From Sulfurospirillum arcachonense (GTDB taxonomy: Bacteria; Campylobacterota; Campylobacteria; Campylobacterales; Sulfurospirillaceae): a DNA stretch of 12,264 bases. The stretch's first letter is position 1; each line of letters opens with the position of its first letter. Positions 1 through 8,109 of the stretch are shown one piece after another. Position numbers and translations under genes: made by a program. The DNA lies in NCBI GenBank assembly GCA_015662785.1, contig DQTM01000260.1:1-12264 (forward strand), read 5' to 3'. The notes below the pieces were generated by a model, which saw nothing but the letters and a program-made list of their open reading frames with translations, was not told where the DNA came from and did not search any database.

Positions 1-224
1 ATGGCTTTTACCAGAGTATGAGCTTATGTTTTCTAATATTTCTAAAGTTAATCTATCTTTTTCTATATTATAAAATTTAGCTTTCTTATTTAAAAATTTT
101 AGTAAAAAGTTTTCATCTAAATCTTCTCATTAATACAAATAAAAGAGTCTTCTTGAAATTTATGTAAAAGTTTATAGTCAATTAAATACATGCCCATTGT
201 TATTAATTTACCTTTTCTTCGTCA
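1..224 (-). pseudogene. EAL-domain (c-di-GMP phosphodiesterase) remnant, frameshifted, runs off left edge
   Basis: Reading the minus strand, 224-117 encodes a peptide containing DYKLLHKFQEDSFICIN. From 126 to 1, in a different frame, the peptide continues with DLDENFLLKFLNKKAKFYN and then DRLTLEILENI. Together these look like the middle of an EAL domain: the stretch leading to the conserved VN(L/I)S motif, then the helix leading to the LEI(L/T)E(N/S) motif. The frame is broken just after FICIN (stop TAG at 119-117, and TGA in the second frame just upstream of 126), and the LS residues that normally follow are missing, so a small deletion or indel is likely. There is no start codon with a ribosome binding site and no GGDEF part is visible. 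The rest of the domain, including DDFG, would lie left of the window. EAL domains hydrolyse cyclic di-GMP, but this copy cannot be functional as written unless there is a sequencing error. Confidence 0.5.
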
Positions 225-269
225 ATAGAACGTAACTTATATAAGCAAATTTTGTTCCTCTTAATAGAC

Positions 270-297
270 TTAAGAATTTAATATTTTCTGCTATGAT
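270..297 (+). promoter_or_regulatory. Probable extended -10 promoter of the NlpC/P60-M15 lipoprotein gene
   Basis: TGC-TATGAT (289-297) is an extended -10 element. A weak -35 (TTAAGA, 270-275) lies 16 nt upstream. The -10 ends only 6 nt before the ATG at 304 and no Shine-Dalgarno sequence lies between, so the mRNA may be leaderless. An alternative -10 (TAATAT, 279-284) would give a leader of about 13 nt, also without a clear ribosome binding site. Confidence 0.35.
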
Positions 298-303
298 AAC
301 TCC

Positions 304-2256
304 ATGAAAACTTTACATATAATACTTACAATATTTATAATTTCCATATTTTATGGTTGTGGTTCAAAAAACCCTGAGTTACTCACTTATGAACAAAATA
401 CAACCCTTTATGTAAAGAACATTGAACCTCTACATGTAGAGAGTGAAAACTTCTCATCAAGGTACTTCATGCCTTGGAGTATTGAAAAAGTAAAAATAGA
501 AAAGAGCAGAGCTTCATGGGCAAATTTTGTTTTTAAAAAAAGCAATGTTTACTATGCAGAAAATGCTCAACTATGGAATAAAAATGAAGTAAAAAGCATC
601 ATAAAAACTACCAATTTTAAGGCATACAATTCAAAACGTCACTATGGTCTTACTATCAAAAATGCTCAAGTAAGAAACCTTCCCACAAATAAACCATTTT
701 ATAAAAATCCAAATTATGCTGGAGAAGGTTTTCCTTTTGATTATTTACAAAACTCTCGCATACATGTAAATACTCCTGTACTTATATCTCACTATAGTAG
801 CGATGGGGCTTGGGCTTTTGTTCAAAATCCCTTTTCTAGTGGCTGGTTATCAACGCAAGACATAGCTATACTAGATGCTAAACAACGTACCTCTTTTAGA
901 AACAGTAAAAAAATCGTAATTACAAAAGACAACCTTCCAATCTACTCAAATGACCAACAATACCTTTTACATGTAAAGCTTGGTTCAATATTTTCCTACG
1001 AAAAAGAGGATGATGACTCTTTTTATTCTTACATGTACACTAGATTTGGATACAAAATACAAGTTAGAATTCCCAAACAAACAGCAAGCACTATGCCTTT
1101 GCCATACAATAAACAAAATGTCTTACACGTAAGCAGTGAATTACTAGGAGAAAAGTACGGTTGGGGTGGATACTTGGAAAACAGAGACTGTTCTGCTTTT
1201 ACTAAAGACTTTTTTACCCCTTTTGGAATTTGGCTTCCAAGAAACTCGTTTGGACAAAAAAAGAGTGGAGAGTATGTCTCGTTTGAAGGTTTAAACAATG
1301 AGGAGAAAGAAAAAATGATACTTAGCAAAGGTATTGCATTTATGAGTTTAATATACCTGCAAGGTCACATTATGCTTTATGCTGGAGAGTTTGAAGGCAA
1401 AGCTATGGTTATGCACAATGTTTGGGGAGTAAAAACCTACCAAGATGGCAAAGATGGCAGAGCAATACTAGGAAAAGCTATCATTTCAGACTTACATCTT
1501 GGAGAAAACCAAAACAATGTCAAAAAAGAGGCTCTTCTCATCTCAAAAGCTGAGGGTTTAATCATAAAACCTGATATGCCCACATATGTTTACCACAATC
1601 TTACAAAAATGTATCCTGGCATTAAAAAGGTACAAAACAATCTAGTACATTTTGATGATAATAGTACATTAGAATATCATGATTACAAAGACAAAAACTT
1701 TCAATCTAAAATAAAAAATCCCAGTATAAAAGATACTCTTTCTTTAAAGTACCCTGCATTTTCAGATATAACAGCTCCAAACATAAACTTTGATCCAGGT
1801 AGATTTAGAAACGAAAAGTTACTCAAAAAACTATATGGAAAAAACAAAAATAAGATACAACAAAATCTTGTACATGTAGAGTGGATTGATGGTTCACTTA
1901 TACCATTTAATAAAAAACAAAATGCAGCTCGTCAACTTCAAAAAGTATCAAATGAGTTAAAACAACTTCCTAAAAAATATTATAAATACCTAACAAATAT
2001 AGCAGGAACATATAACTATCGTACCATAGCAGGAACAAATAGATTAAGTGCTCACAGCTTTGCAATTGCGATTGATATCAACATCAAAAACACTCACTAC
2101 TGGAAATGGACTAAAAACCTCACTTATAAAAACAAAATTCCTAAAGAGATAATAGATATATTTGAAAAGTATGGTTTTATCTGGGGTGGACGATGGTACC
2201 ACTACGATACCATGCATTTTGAGTATAGACCAGAGTTATTTGATAGTATTGACTGA
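304..2256 (+). CDS. Lipoprotein with SH3b, NlpC/P60 and M15 carboxypeptidase-like domains
   Basis: This 650-residue protein is a predicted murein hydrolase anchored in the envelope. Residues 1-19 form a lipoprotein signal peptide with a lipobox ending FYGC (Cys19). Residues about 30-270 match the N-terminal stabilising and bacterial SH3 regions of the SH3b1-type NlpC/P60 family. The NlpC/P60 domain (about 275-400) keeps its catalytic set: Cys296 in RDCSAF, His355 in GHIMLY and His371 in MHNVWG. A second catalytic domain follows (about 500-645): DPGRFRNE, NLVHVEW, then the M15 zinc motif His584 in SAHSFAIAID with Asp591, and Asp635-x-x-His638 in YHYDTMHFEY. This is the VanY/M15_4 arrangement. 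NlpC/P60 enzymes cut D-Glu/DAP bonds in stem peptides, and M15 enzymes usually act as D,D- or L,D-carboxypeptidases. Substrate specificity here is inferred. The ATG is supported by the signal peptide; the 3' end overlaps the convergent EamA remnant by 21 nt. Confidence 0.85.
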   Translation: MKTLHIILTIFIISIFYGCGSKNPELLTYEQNTTLYVKNIEPLHVESENFSSRYFMPWSIEKVKIEKSRASWANFVFKKSNVYYAENAQLWNKNEVKSIIKTTNFKAYNSKRHYGLTIKNAQVRNLPTNKPFYKNPNYAGEGFPFDYLQNSRIHVNTPVLISHYSSDGAWAFVQNPFSSGWLSTQDIAILDAKQRTSFRNSKKIVITKDNLPIYSNDQQYLLHVKLGSIFSYEKEDDDSFYSYMYTRFGYKIQVRIPKQTASTMPLPYNKQNVLHVSSELLGEKYGWGGYLENRDCSAFTKDFFTPFGIWLPRNSFGQKKSGEYVSFEGLNNEEKEKMILSKGIAFMSLIYLQGHIMLYAGEFEGKAMVMHNVWGVKTYQDGKDGRAILGKAIISDLHLGENQNNVKKEALLISKAEGLIIKPDMPTYVYHNLTKMYPGIKKVQNNLVHFDDNSTLEYHDYKDKNFQSKIKNPSIKDTLSLKYPAFSDITAPNINFDPGRFRNEKLLKKLYGKNKNKIQQNLVHVEWIDGSLIPFNKKQNAARQLQKVSNELKQLPKKYYKYLTNIAGTYNYRTIAGTNRLSAHSFAIAIDINIKNTHYWKWTKNLTYKNKIPKEIIDIFEKYGFIWGGRWYHYDTMHFEYRPELFDSID

Positions 2257-2903
2257 TTTAAAATTTATCAGAAAAACTCCTGTAAATATTAATAATGTTC
2301 CTAAATAGTCCATGAATTTTATATCTTCTCCTACAATCAAAGAACCTATCAAAAGAGCAACCAATGGAGGTATGTATGTAGCTGAAGATGCTTTTATAGC
2401 CCCAAGATTTTCAACTATATAATAGTATATAATATATGCTAAACCAGTCCCCAATAAACCTAATCCAACAACTAAACCAACCGATACATGAGTATTTTGC
2501 CAAATATTATTGATATTTGTAAAATCTGTTATAAAAAACATGATTAACAACGCAAATCCTAACTGGTAGGTAGTCAATGTAGCAGCAGAAATATTCAAAG
2601 GTGATATATACTTCTTGGCATAAACAAATGATGCTCCAATACTTAATGAACCTAAAAGCATATAAACTAAATAACAGCTGCTAGCAAGGACATTACGAAA
2701 AAGTGTTTAAAGTGCTTTAAATCACTTAATTTCAATGTTTTAGTAACATATGCATAGATGAAAACTGGTAAAAATCCAAACAAAATTCTATAAAAAACTA
2801 CTTGCATAGGTGTAATTAACTCTGTGGAGAGTTTCATATATATAAAGTTACTTCCCCAGATTATTCCCAAAGAACAAAATGCTAAAATCGGAATATATTT
2901 CAA
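2236..2903 (-). pseudogene. EamA/DMT-family transporter, inactivated by internal deletion with frameshift
   Basis: Two minus-strand pieces belong to one EamA (drug/metabolite transporter) gene. The N-terminal piece starts at a TTG (2903-2901) preceded by AGGTAG, encodes 78 residues including GIIWGSNFIYMKLS, and stops right after MSLLAAVI at about 2667. The C-terminal piece (about 2673-2236) resumes in another frame with LVYMLLGSLSIGASFVYAKK and runs through GLGLLGTGLAYIIYYY to the natural end. Family members have about 290-300 residues and ten membrane segments. The two pieces total about 220, so roughly 70 residues (transmembrane segments 3-5) are missing at the junction near 2665-2672. The start lies 5 nt after the rmuC stop, implying former co-transcription. 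The 3' end overlaps the lipoprotein gene tail to tail. Confidence 0.85.
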
Positions 2904-2908
2904 TCTAC

Positions 2909-4084
2909 CTACTCATTCTTTTCTAAAAAATTCTTGTCATTCTCATCAAACTCAACTCTCTCAATGCGTTCAAATTCACTCGATATTTTATTTGTAGACG
3001 TTGTAATCTCTTTTACATCTTTGCTTACTGTATCTATGTGTTTTGAAAGGTTGTCCCATCTTTTTTTATAAAGCTTGAAGTTACTTGAGAGTTTCATAAG
3101 CTCTTCTTGAATTTTCTTTGCTTGTTCTTGTGTTTTTATATCTCTTACTATGGCGGTTATAGTCGTCAAAAGTGCCATAATGGTAGTTGGCGATGCTATC
3201 CAAACACCTCTTTTTCTAGCATACTCAATCAACTCTTCATGATAAGCATTTATCTCCGCAAATATCGCTTCCGCAGGTAAAAACAGTATAGCCATGTCTG
3301 CAGTAGTCCCTTTGATAATGTACTTTGAAGCTATATCATTAACATGTTTTTTAATGTTTTGTCTAAAATCAATAGTAAACTTCTCATCTTCTATCATACG
3401 AGTGTAATTCTCCATAGGGAACTTAGAATCAATACATATAATCCCTAAAGGTTCAGGTGCTTTTACAATAGCATCTACTATCACACCACTCTCAAACTTG
3501 TATTGTAAATCATACATATCTTTTTTCTCACCAAAGATAGACTTTAGTATAGAGTTCAGCTGAACTTCACCAAAAATACCACGTGATTTTTTATCTGTAA
3601 GCACGTTTTGAAGCGAGTTTACATCGCCACTAAGAGTCTCAATCTTCTTTTGAGCCTCTCCAATTCGAGCAATTCCAACGATAATATCTTTGAAAGTCTT
3701 ATCTATATTTTCAAAACCCTTTTCTAATCTCTTCTCTACTTTTTCATTTATATTTTGTAAGTTTTTTTCTACTTTTTCAGAGAGCTTTTCCATATCCTTA
3801 CTACTTTGAGCTTTTATCTCTTTGCTCATTTCATATAGGCTTTTTTGTGTCTCATTTCTCATGAATTGTTGAGAGTTTGAAATCTTTATAAAAAGTTCAG
3901 CATTTTTCTCAATCTGAGAAGCAGTCTCTTTTGAGTTTTCAAGCACTCGCCTATCTATCTGCTCAATTTTCTCATATAAAAACTCTCTTTGAGTAGAAAA
4001 AAGTGACTTTATCTGCCAGATGATTATAAGTGTACATGTAAGGATTATCCCTACTATAATTGCCAATAAAATAACGTTATCCAT
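2909..4084 (-). CDS. rmuC: RmuC family DNA recombination protein
   Basis: This 391-residue protein is a typical RmuC, linked in E. coli to limiting rearrangements at inverted repeats and thought to be a nuclease-like factor. Residues 3-26 form an N-terminal membrane anchor (VILLAIIVGIILTCTLIII). A long coiled coil fills about 30-165. The RmuC domain follows, with FGEVQL (171-176), a PD-(D/E)XK-like core Asp204 and Asp219-x-Lys221 in IDSKFPMENY, FLPAEAIFAE (268-277) and VWIASPTTIMALL (294-306). The length is normal. The ATG has only a weak upstream purine stretch (AAGAAAG). It starts 14 nt after the toxin stop codon, so it is probably co-transcribed from the toxin-antitoxin promoter, with the broken EamA gene 5 nt downstream. 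Confidence 0.93.
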   Translation of the reverse strand: MDNVILLAIIVGIILTCTLIIIWQIKSLFSTQREFLYEKIEQIDRRVLENSKETASQIEKNAELFIKISNSQQFMRNETQKSLYEMSKEIKAQSSKDMEKLSEKVEKNLQNINEKVEKRLEKGFENIDKTFKDIIVGIARIGEAQKKIETLSGDVNSLQNVLTDKKSRGIFGEVQLNSILKSIFGEKKDMYDLQYKFESGVIVDAIVKAPEPLGIICIDSKFPMENYTRMIEDEKFTIDFRQNIKKHVNDIASKYIIKGTTADMAILFLPAEAIFAEINAYHEELIEYARKRGVWIASPTTIMALLTTITAIVRDIKTQEQAKKIQEELMKLSSNFKLYKKRWDNLSKHIDTVSKDVKEITTSTNKISSEFERIERVEFDENDKNFLEKNE

Positions 4085-4098
4085 TTATCACTTTCTTA

Positions 4099-4350
4099 TT
4101 AATATACTTTTTTTCTATGAACTATTCTTATCACAGAAATAACCAAAAGATTATCTTCTTTAAGATAAACAATGCGATAATTTCCAGCTCGTTTTCTAAA
4201 CTTACCTTTGTGTTTACCTTTTAGTAGTTTGTCATTTATAAAGTTTCCATCTCTCAAATCTAAAATTTTTGATGAAACAAGTTTTTGAGCTACACTATCA
4301 AGTTTTAAAAACTCTTTTTCGGCATTTTTGTCAAATGCAACCTTATACAC
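4099..4350 (-). CDS. RelE/ParE-superfamily toxin
   Basis: This 83-residue basic protein has the RelE/ParE toxin pattern: an N-terminal KVAFDKNAEKEFLKLD strand-helix, a central KLLKGKHKGKFRKRAGNYRI basic region and a C-terminal ISVIRIVHRKKVY. The RxGxYRIVY and HRKxxY elements are family hallmarks. RelE-type members cleave ribosome-bound mRNA and ParE-type members target gyrase; the sequence alone does not decide which. The start is GTG (4350-4348), overlapping the antitoxin stop by 8 nt, so translation is probably coupled. It lacks a strong ribosome binding site of its own. Confidence 0.88.
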   Translation of the reverse strand: MYKVAFDKNAEKEFLKLDSVAQKLVSSKILDLRDGNFINDKLLKGKHKGKFRKRAGNYRIVYLKEDNLLVISVIRIVHRKKVY

Positions 4351-4573
4351 TTATACCAGCTTTTTTAAAAACTTCTTCCAATGGAACTAACGTAGTTTTA
4401 CCACTTTTAAAATTGTCTATTCTTTTATCAGCAACCATTTCATCAAGTTTATCAAAGTACAAGTCTATAGCCTTTTCAACTAAACCAGTTCTTGTTTTAT
4501 CTAACTCTTGTGCATATTCATCCAAAGTTTTAAGCATGTCTTTTTCAAGTCGTATGTTTATAGCTTGTTTCAT
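4343..4573 (-). CDS. Ribbon-helix-helix antitoxin of the RelE/ParE pair
   Basis: This 76-residue protein begins MKQAINIRLEKDMLKTLDEY, a CopG/MetJ-type ribbon-helix-helix DNA-binding fold, with the AINIRL strand for operator contact. The acidic C-terminal part (FKSGKTTLVPLEEVFKKAGI) probably binds the toxin. I chose the ATG at 4573-4571 because AGGAAA sits about 7 nt upstream. The frame stays open to 4603, but that extension contains the promoter's -10 and the operator. The antitoxin precedes the toxin, as is usual, and should repress its own promoter. Confidence 0.88.
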   Translation of the reverse strand: MKQAINIRLEKDMLKTLDEYAQELDKTRTGLVEKAIDLYFDKLDEMVADKRIDNFKSGKTTLVPLEEVFKKAGISV

Positions 4574-4586
4574 GATATTTTCCTTT

Positions 4587-4609
4587 CTACAATGTAGATA
4601 CAATTGTAG
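4587..4609. promoter_or_regulatory. Operator inverted repeat over the toxin-antitoxin -10 element
   Basis: A perfect 7-bp inverted repeat, CTACAAT-N9-ATTGTAG, overlaps the -10 and the likely transcription start. It also contains the palindrome TACAATTGTA. Its position and symmetry fit a binding site for the ribbon-helix-helix antitoxin, which would autoregulate the operon. The binding itself is inferred. Confidence 0.65.
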
Positions 4610-4631
4610 TGCAAAAGGGTTATTTTGTCAA
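4603..4631 (-). promoter_or_regulatory. Sigma-70 promoter of the RelE/ParE toxin-antitoxin operon
   Basis: On the minus strand TTGACA (4631-4626) and TACAAT (4608-4603) are separated by exactly 17 nt, a near-consensus sigma-70 promoter. It would drive antitoxin and toxin, and probably rmuC, because the gaps downstream are short and no terminator is visible. Confidence 0.8.
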
Positions 4632-4723
4632 GAAAATGTATTAGTCCATAACATATGGCACTGAGGATTAGTTTCAATTAGATCAAGCATTATCTTAAAA
4701 AATTAGACTCTAACCAAATCATT

Positions 4724-7700
4724 TTAAATACTCTCTTTCAACTTTCCACCTCTTATAATAGTAAACAACACAGGCAAATAAAACAAGTTTAAAACCGTAG
4801 CAAATGCCAATCCAAAACCAAGTGATATAGCCATAGGTTGAAGTATAACTGCTTGTCCTGAAGCGAAGAATATCAGAGTCGAAAGACCAAGAATAGTTGT
4901 TATTGAAGTTAAAAGAATTGGTCTTAATCTCATCGTAGCAAACTTAGTTATCTCTTTTATGGATTTTGCTTTTTTTATAAAGTCCATCATGATAATTCCA
5001 TCGTTTACCACAACTCCACTAAGTCCTACAATGCCAAGAAGTCCTGGCATGGTTAGATTTATATCCATAAACATATGTCCACCTAAAACACCTAGTAAGG
5101 ATAGCGGTATAGAGGTTAAAAGAGTCACTGATAGCAATACAGAATCAAACATCCATACAAGAGCTATGAAGATAAGGAATATAGCTATGATGGCTGCTTG
5201 TCCCATCTCTTTTTGGATTTTTTTGTTCTCTTGTTCTTCACCTTTTACTATAACTGTGATTCCTTGTTTTTCAAACTTTTTGAGCAATGGGTCGAGACTG
5301 GAAAGAAGTTCGCTTGAAGTAATCTCTGCTTTTTTCAAAGAAGCAAAAACAGAGCTAACTCTCTCTCCTTCATCTTTATATATATCAGCATATCCATCTT
5401 TAAATTCAAAATCTACTACATCACTAAGACGTACTTGTGTTTTTTGACCTGGAACTGTAAGGTAAAACGAAGATATAGCATCATAAGTGTCTTTCATTTT
5501 CTCTTGTGAACGTATCTTTATAAGCTCTCCATTGTAAAACATTTTTGCAACTTCTGCCTTGAAAAAATATGGTCGTAGTAGTGACGATATACTCTTTTCT
5601 GTAAAGCCTAAGATTTGACCGTAACTATTTACTCTTAGTTTTAACTCTTTTTTTCCTGCTTTGAGGTCATTGTCCACATTGTAAGTACCATCTGCTTTTT
5701 TTATCTCTTTTGTAAGTTCACTTATAGCTTTTTTTATCATAGCATCATCACCACTCAAAGCTATCTCTACATCACTAGATACAATGCCAGCTCCCGGAAC
5801 TATAGCCTTGAACTCTTCAAACTCTCCATTTTGGGAAAGCTCAAGTGTATACTTTTTAATATCTTCCAATATAACACGAGCACCACGCTCTCTTAGCATC
5901 CTACTGTCATCATACTCTGGTGAAAGATATGGGTTAATGTACTTGTTAAAAGCATTTTCAGGAACTCTATCATACAAATCTATAAAAATATGAAAGTTAT
6001 TTTCAGCGTAGTGAGGTTTATACTTAGCATCAAGCATAAAACCTGAAACCGAAGCTATGCTTGCTATCTCATTTTCGTTTATTTTAACTTGAAGTATTTT
6101 TTCTATTTTTGTCACAATTTTCTGTGTATCTTCCAAATCATTGTTTATATTTACTTTTCCACTTATATATATTTGCGTTGTATCAAAGTCTGGGAAGAGT
6201 TGAAACTTACTATTTTTGCCCAAAAGCACTATCAAAGAGACTACTACAATCAAAAATATAACTAAAGATGTTTTTCTAAACTTCAATAAAACGTCCAATA
6301 CTTTTGAGTAGATACCATTTAAAAAAGTCCAAAGTGTTTCATTCTTTTTCTTTTTACTTTTAACTTTCAAAAAATCTTTTGCATGAAGTGGCAAAAAATA
6401 AAATGCTTCAAACAAAGAGCTAACAAGAAGTATGGAAATCATAATAGGCAATAACCTCATAAAAACTCCCATCTCTCCACTCATAATAAGCAAAGGTAAA
6501 AAGGCAAATATAGTAGTTGCAGTTGCAGTTAAAACAGCAGGGAACATCTCAGTTGCCCCATTTATAGCAGCATCTCTAGGGTTATCTCCATTTTCTAAGT
6601 GCCTATATATATTTTCAGCCACAACTATGGCTTCATCAACAAGCATACCAAGAGCAATCAAAGCTCCTAAGAGAGAAAGCATATTAAGGCTATATCCCAG
6701 CAGTTCAGCAGCAATTAGCCCCATCATAAAACTAACAGGGATACCAACAGAAGCCACAAAAGCAATACGCCCACTAATAAAAATCCAAACCGAAAGTCCA
6801 ACTAAAATAAGACCAAAAATGATATTTGAAGCTACTGTATTTAGACGGTTTCTAATCCATACAGAAGAATCTGAGTATGTCTCAAAAGTATAACTACTAT
6901 ACTTGGTTTCATATGTTTTAAGTATCTCTCTTATGTCTCGTACAAGAGCGATAGCATTACCTGTTTTTGCTTTGTTTATACTAATAGATATATTTGGTTT
7001 ACCATTGAAATGAGAAAGTTCTAGCTCATCTGAAAAGGTAAATTCAGCAGTCGCTACATCACCCAGATATACTCTTTTACCACTTACATGTAAGATAGTA
7101 TTATTAAGCTTTTCTACCTCTTTTTCACCACCATAAGTACTAATGAAAAGGTGCTCTCCTGTCTGTTTTATGACTCCAACAGGAAAAACTTCACTTAAAG
7201 AAGATATTGCTCTAGCAAACTCAGCACTGTCTAGTCCATATGCACTGAGTTTTTTCTCATCTATCTTAAAAACCAACTCTCTATCAACATCACCACGTAT
7301 ACTAATATCACTCAAATCCTCTATCTTGGAGAGTTTAGACTTTAAAGCATCAGCAACTTCTAACATATGTGCTTGATCATTCTTTTTACTTGCAATTGCA
7401 ATCGAGATAAGAGGATAATTTGTTTCCATTATCTTGGCAATTGGTTCATTCATGTCACTTGGAAAATCTTTTTGCTTAGAAGATATAACATCTTTTACAT
7501 CGTCTAAAAGCTCACCTCTATTTGCTCCACTTTTTAGATAAACAACTATACTAAAAAAACCATTTCTAATCGCACTCTCAATTCTATCTATGTTGTTTAG
7601 ATTTGCTATATCATCTTCTATCGTTTTTACCGCTATCTTATCAAGTACATCAGGACTTGTTCCACTGTAGCCTCCTGTAATAGATATAGCATCTAAGTTT

Positions 7701-7825
7701 GATGGCGGAAAAATCTCTTTAGGAATTTTTTGATACGAAAAAACTCCTAAAACTATAAGAAATAGTAAAAATATGTGATTTAAAACACTCTTGTCTACTG
7801 CAAATTTTATAAAACTTCTTATCAT
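4724..7825 (-). CDS. RND-family efflux permease (AcrB-like inner-membrane subunit)
   Basis: This 1033-residue protein has the full RND layout. A first membrane helix (about 14-31) leads to the QKIPKEIFPPSNLDAISI porter start, a large periplasmic loop, helices 2-6 (about 325-475), a second start helix (about 515-535) with FPDFDTTQIYISG, a second periplasmic loop and helices 8-12 (about 865-1025). Helix 4 carries Asp397-Glu398 in MLVDEAIVVAENI, where AcrB has the proton-relay pair Asp407-Asp408. The helix-10 lysine of AcrB is not evident; the matching stretch reads GVVVNDGIIMMDF. It is probably a proton-driven exporter, substrate unknown. No periplasmic adaptor or outer-membrane channel gene lies beside it. 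Its ATG overlaps the FtsL-like stop by 1 nt (TAATG), so it belongs to the rsmH operon. Confidence 0.93.
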   Translation of the reverse strand: MIRSFIKFAVDKSVLNHIFLLFLIVLGVFSYQKIPKEIFPPSNLDAISITGGYSGTSPDVLDKIAVKTIEDDIANLNNIDRIESAIRNGFFSIVVYLKSGANRGELLDDVKDVISSKQKDFPSDMNEPIAKIMETNYPLISIAIASKKNDQAHMLEVADALKSKLSKIEDLSDISIRGDVDRELVFKIDEKKLSAYGLDSAEFARAISSLSEVFPVGVIKQTGEHLFISTYGGEKEVEKLNNTILHVSGKRVYLGDVATAEFTFSDELELSHFNGKPNISISINKAKTGNAIALVRDIREILKTYETKYSSYTFETYSDSSVWIRNRLNTVASNIIFGLILVGLSVWIFISGRIAFVASVGIPVSFMMGLIAAELLGYSLNMLSLLGALIALGMLVDEAIVVAENIYRHLENGDNPRDAAINGATEMFPAVLTATATTIFAFLPLLIMSGEMGVFMRLLPIMISILLVSSLFEAFYFLPLHAKDFLKVKSKKKKNETLWTFLNGIYSKVLDVLLKFRKTSLVIFLIVVVSLIVLLGKNSKFQLFPDFDTTQIYISGKVNINNDLEDTQKIVTKIEKILQVKINENEIASIASVSGFMLDAKYKPHYAENNFHIFIDLYDRVPENAFNKYINPYLSPEYDDSRMLRERGARVILEDIKKYTLELSQNGEFEEFKAIVPGAGIVSSDVEIALSGDDAMIKKAISELTKEIKKADGTYNVDNDLKAGKKELKLRVNSYGQILGFTEKSISSLLRPYFFKAEVAKMFYNGELIKIRSQEKMKDTYDAISSFYLTVPGQKTQVRLSDVVDFEFKDGYADIYKDEGERVSSVFASLKKAEITSSELLSSLDPLLKKFEKQGITVIVKGEEQENKKIQKEMGQAAIIAIFLIFIALVWMFDSVLLSVTLLTSIPLSLLGVLGGHMFMDINLTMPGLLGIVGLSGVVVNDGIIMMDFIKKAKSIKEITKFATMRLRPILLTSITTILGLSTLIFFASGQAVILQPMAISLGFGLAFATVLNLFYLPVLFTIIRGGKLKESI

Positions 7826-8109
7826 TACTCTTCCAACTCAATAAAAACAGAATCTAAAACTTGATTTTTAAACCTTATTGATTCTAGTTTCTGTTTTAAA
7901 TAAGTGTTTTCTTCTTTTAAAATAGAGTTTTCAGAATACAACTTATGAATATCTCTGCTTATGTAGTATATTTGATTTTTTATATATATCTTTGGTAAAA
8001 TTATAGAAAAGGCAACTGCCAAAGAGAGATAGATAAGCAATAAAAATTTAAAATCTAAATTTTTCTCTTCATCATACTCTTCTAATAATTCTTGCTTGTC
8101 ATTTTTCAT
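7825..8109 (-). CDS. ftsL: FtsL-like cell division protein (short bitopic coiled-coil protein)
   Basis: This 94-residue protein has an acidic cytoplasmic N-terminus (1-20), one membrane segment (about 21-43, FKFLLLIYLSLAVAFSIIL) and a periplasmic leucine-rich coiled coil (about 48-85, with KLYSENSILKEENTYLKQKL). That topology and size fit FtsL/DivIC proteins, which bind FtsB and FtsQ and help activate septal peptidoglycan synthesis. Sequence in this family is poorly conserved, so the call rests on topology and position: it directly follows rsmH (ATGA, 4-nt overlap), where ftsL sits in division clusters of many bacteria. The RND gene follows with a 1-nt overlap. Confidence 0.65.
   Translation of the reverse strand: MKNDKQELLEEYDEEKNLDFKFLLLIYLSLAVAFSIILPKIYIKNQIYYISRDIHKLYSENSILKEENTYLKQKLESIRFKNQVLDSVFIELEE

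Noticed and set aside
4690..4720. Possible terminator after the RND gene: TTAGAGTCTAA followed by TTTTTT on the minus strand
   Set aside because: The stem is only 4-5 bp, A/T-rich, with a 1-3 nt loop; too weak to annotate as a terminator.
4959..7376. Several plus-strand open frames within the RND gene (e.g. 4959-5447, 6432-6893)
   Set aside because: Antisense shadows of a well-conserved transporter, with no family signature or ribosome binding sites.
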